64,000 nt of DNA from Xiphydria camelus (taxonomy: Eukaryota; Arthropoda; Insecta; Hymenoptera; Xiphydriidae): contig OY783198.1 in the NCBI GenBank assembly GCA_963678675.1, positions 2,175,001 through 2,239,000 on the forward strand. The letters are read 5' to 3'. The notes beneath the pieces are model-generated. The model was given only the letters and a program-made list of their open reading frames with translations. It made no database searches and was not told the DNA's origin. Below, piece by piece: positions 60,801 to 64,000 of this stretch; position 1 is the first letter of the stretch; each line of letters begins with the position of its first letter. Both the position numbers and the translations under genes were made by a program.

Positions 60801-63168
60801 AATAAAGTGCAAAGATTAAAAAAAAAGGAATATACCTTGAACCCCCTGGACACATCCCAAAGAAAGGTGTTACACCAAACGCCAATGTGCAAAACAACAA
60901 CAATATAGGAGTTTCGGGGAGGTGACAAGGGTTCAAAGTACATTCGACATGACTTATAGGTTTCCAAATAAGAGAGAGTGCATAATAATAATAAAAAAAA
61001 AAACGAATAGTCTATCGAACCACTCGGATTATTCGTACGCGTTATAGAGCCACGTAGGCCATACTCGCGCGAACATCCTCGCGTAACGCCGTTCTTTGCG
61101 ATATAAACGCGGTAGCTAAATAATACGTCTATAGGCCTAAGATACTTCGTGAAATAAGATCAGTGCTCGCGCGCGCGCGCGCGCGCGTGCGAACCGCGAA
61201 ATAATTTACGACGCTAAACGTTCGTTCGAAAGAAGGAGAATAAGAGGAAAAAAACAATGCTAACGAGTACAACGATTCCCTCGTAATTCTTACCTCGTGA
61301 CAGCCTGCGTTAGCAAATCCAAATTGATTGTTCGGCTTGTAAAATTGATAGATGCACAGATGAAAACTGATATAAAAGGTCAATCGTCGGATACTAAGAG
61401 CGAGTTTCGTTGCTATCGATAGCGGCGTAACGACGCGAAACGAGGTGTCGTCGTCGGATCGCCGTAATGTATAAGTAAACTCACCATAACGGGAGAGAGT
61501 TGGGGATGCACGTTCTCGCAGAATATGTTCCACCACATCTGCAGGAGCGGCTGCAAATGGCTGCAATTTTGCGGTGGCTGAACGATACCGGTTTGGGTGT
61601 CGAAGTATTGCAACCACGGTTTGGTGGATCCGATGAAATGGATGATCCGAACATTTTCGCCGAATCTGAAACACGTGTCAACCGTCATCGGCGATGCGTT
61701 TCGCGAAGAGACGCGCGATATTCGACACTCGAGAGAGCGTTCGATCAATTCCGAACACTTACTGCTTGTAAGCGGGAAGATAGGAGTAAGTCGCGGTGGA
61801 GCACATGTTGTAGATGAAGGGCAGGTGCTTGGAAATATCTTTGTGCGCCCAGTCGCTAAAGTACGAATTCAGCAGACCCTGATCGCCACCGTCGAACGAC
61901 CCCTTAGCCGCGGCAAACGCGGTTATCGAGGCGAACGTTTGTTGCGATGGTTTGAACACGAAGACACCGGAATTGAAACAATCCGGCCAGCCGACGTCCG
62001 GCGCGGCAGACAGCTCTTCGCGTTCGAACAGCTCGTCGCAGTTTCTGAGTACCTGTGACAAGAAAAAAGTAAGAGTAGGTAAAGAGAAAAGAATCGCGAG
62101 GAACGCCGGAATTATCGCAAAGTGATCATAACAATCGGAGGTAGTACTTACGAGGGTATCGGCATCGACGAAAACGCACTTTTCGTACTGAGTGAGCCTC
62201 CAGCAATGCAATTTGGTGAAGGTGATGCCGAGCTCTGGCCTAGCCAGGAGTGCTAGATTCGCTTCGTCCTTCGAATCGAGAACATTTACTTCCTGGACGC
62301 AAGTGAAGACGGATGCCAATTTTTCCCTATCGAAAACCCAAGAAGAATCGGTCATTAGCGCGAGAACACCATACAAACAATATTTCGTTCAATTCCAGTT
62401 GTAGGATCGCGCGACGTATATGTAGACGCCGAACCGTCCGCCTTGCGGATCGACGTAATCAAACTCTTATCAAATTCAGTTCAGTTGTATAATAAGGCTG
62501 GGTCACGTAGTCGCGGAGAATAAGCGTATTCCGAAGAGAAATGAAGCGGAAAAAGACCTGTTCCGGAATGTCTCAGGAATTTCCGTTAGCGGTTATTCTA
62601 TCGATAATCTCGTTGAATGAACTTCCGAACTAATGTGTTTGCAAACAGGCGCGTTGGAAGTTGCAACCAGATCGCACTTGAACTTTACGAGTCAATGCCA
62701 AAAGCTCTCGCGGCTTTCAAATCCTTCGCTAGCGATTGCAATTCGGATTCGATTTTTACCCGAATCGGGATTGTGCGCGACGATCTTTACGAAAGCCAAC
62801 GCTCATTCCGTCTACGCTGCGGCAAGAATTGATTTTTCATCGGCTTCGGTTGTGTCCGTTTCTCGACAACGTCTCGCGGAAGGCGAAGACGCGTCTTTTT
62901 GCCGAGTTATCGATTGTCGCTCCAACGGCATTACCGGCACGCGTTGCCGAGGACTTCAAATTCCTTTCGTTTTATCCTACTTTCCTCGACATGCATGTGC
63001 GCGCGGCGTTGAGAAATGACAGTGATGACTACCTCATCACTTCGGTGACGCCAGGTGTAATCAAAACGGCGAGGTCGTGCGCGGTGCCAACCCGGCGCAG
63101 AGAGTGCGCCAGGACCAACGCGCCTAAGGAATAGGAGTCGTTTGTGGCTAGCGTGACCCATGCGAACC
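54848..63168 (-). CDS. Gyg: Glycogenin with large His-rich insertion and long acidic/Lys-rich tail
   Basis: Self-glucosylating glucosyltransferase (GT8) that primes glycogen synthesis in the cytosol and recruits glycogen synthase. Exons: 63033-63168, 62152-62326, 61763-62052, 61485-61665, 59111-60157, 58587-58784, 58427-58493, 54848-56727, all in consistent phase; total about 1,325 aa. The first, very short exon with the ATG was not located. Motifs: [28 protein letters not shown], the metal-binding DAD of [31 protein letters not shown], and the TYSYLPAY tyrosine region. The 349-codon exon is a His/Gln/Asp-rich insertion. The next exon holds the synthase-binding motif [20 protein letters not shown]. 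The last exon (626 codons) is Pro/Glu/Val/Ala-rich, ending in KKVVKKV-type Lys repeats. The usual animal core is about 330-350 residues, so the tail exons may be isoform-specific. Confidence 0.93.
59500..59690 (-). repeat. 60-base coding tandem repeat in the His-rich glycogenin exon
   Basis: Three units of 60 bases encode [23 protein letters not shown] repeats, almost identical at the DNA level. A separate run of nine His codons lies near 59,890. The array is a likely site of length variation between individuals. Confidence 0.9.
61163..61192 (+). repeat. GC dinucleotide run in a glycogenin intron
   Basis: About 25 bases of alternating CG, a potential Z-DNA former, between the exons at 61,485 and 60,157. 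Similar shorter runs occur at about 18,907, 26,521, 42,020 and 45,367. Confidence 0.8.
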
Positions 63169-64000
63169 CTGAAACAAACGGGAAAAAAGTCAATCGATCG
63201 GTTGCGACTCCGAATGCCGAGGTAGAGTCGGGAGAACCTGAAACGTGTGACGATTTTGGGAGATAAAGGCGCGATGAAAAGTAATTGGAGAACGGCCAAC
63301 CGAGGAGTACCCGCGCACCGCTATATTCGCGCGTCTTTATTTTCATTCTTCCACGCGTCGCGACGCAGTAGCGCATAGATTGCGTTGTTGGCTCCGTTTC
63401 GACGGCGCGCTCGAAACGCGTGGCGTTTGACGAGAAACAAAGTCCCGAGCGAAATCGAGTTACACCTCGCTCGCGATCGTACACGTACGTCGCTCGATTG
63501 ACGATGATGTATCTCACCAGGAAGCCAAATTGAAAGAGCGATATCCGAACGAAATATTAACCGCCTCTCGCCAAGTGTTTACTCTTGCGCGACCGTGATG
63601 GATACAACCATTCGGACGCGTGGTATCACCGGATCAAAATAAAACAAACGTATCTTTTGGCCGGATTTCAAAAGCGGTTGCGCTGACGCAAATTCGAGCG
63701 TCACTTTGTGGTGCACCCACAGTTTTGCGCGCCTTCATAAAAATCTAGAATTACGCGGAAACCGAATTCCGCGCGTCTGCCATGCGGATTACGTATTTTC
63801 GTCGCGGCGGGTTGACCACCTCTCGAAATCTCCTTGGAATCGAAAGGGGTGATCGCCAATGGAGGCTGGGAGAGGTGACGGTGTGGCGATAATACAATGA
63901 TGCCCCGCGAACACAATTTATTGTTGCTAACGAATCGCATAACGGCACGGGTGAACGTCTGTTATACGGTACTTGGAAGTTATGTAATCGCGGAGATAAA
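63169..64000. other. First intron or upstream region of glycogenin
   Basis: The exon starting at 63168 needs a preceding exon ending in phase 1 and carrying the ATG. None with a good donor was found here. A GTGAGA donor occurs near 63,512 on the minus strand but no ATG is in frame before it. The start may lie beyond the right edge. Confidence 0.4.

Noticed and set aside
1..64000. CRISPR arrays, tRNA or rRNA genes, operons
   Set aside because: Tandem repeats present are not spacer-repeat arrays, no cloverleaf or rRNA segment was recognised, and gene structure is eukaryotic with spliceosomal introns.

Overview
The window is insect nuclear DNA, most likely from an aculeate hymenopteran and probably an ant. 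The reasons are a tandem array of 7tm_6 odorant receptors, short introns of about 80-100 bases with GT..AG ends, an AT-rich receptor cluster beside very CpG-rich non-coding DNA, and many short inverted-repeat elements flanked by TA. No bacterial, viral, rRNA, tRNA or CRISPR feature was seen. Gene models come from reading frames, splice signals and phase arithmetic; no transcript data were available.

Layout. (1) 1-10,960: four odorant receptor genes head to tail on the minus strand. Three are complete (407-410 aa, seven exons each). The leftmost is cut by the window edge. Each starts with a 28-34 base micro-exon that an ORF scan misses. Five copies of a conserved upstream block and a decayed last exon record further duplications and losses. 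(2) 11,158-12,448: a foldback DNA element of about 1.29 kb. (3) 13,652-40,799: five large genes (here E to I) with the same unusual plan: a signal peptide (not yet located for H), a long disordered low-complexity extracellular region, one small-residue hydrophobic segment, and often a dibasic cleavage site. Two of them (E and F) also share a C-terminal four-cysteine domain split by an intron in the same phase. I could not assign any of the five to a named family. They are the best candidate here for an undescribed gene family. (4) 40,800-54,847: about 14 kb without a supportable gene, very CpG-rich, with inverted-repeat elements, a mariner transposase relic and tandem repeats. (5) 54,848-63,168: glycogenin on the minus strand. 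The GT8 domain and glycogen-synthase-binding motif are intact, but the protein carries a huge histidine-rich insertion and a long Pro/Glu/Val then Lys-rich tail.

How the parts relate. The receptors serve odour detection in sensory neurons. Glycogenin primes glycogen synthesis. The five middle genes look like secreted or single-pass surface proteins, possibly cuticular, mucin-like or apical matrix components. That last role is inference from composition only.
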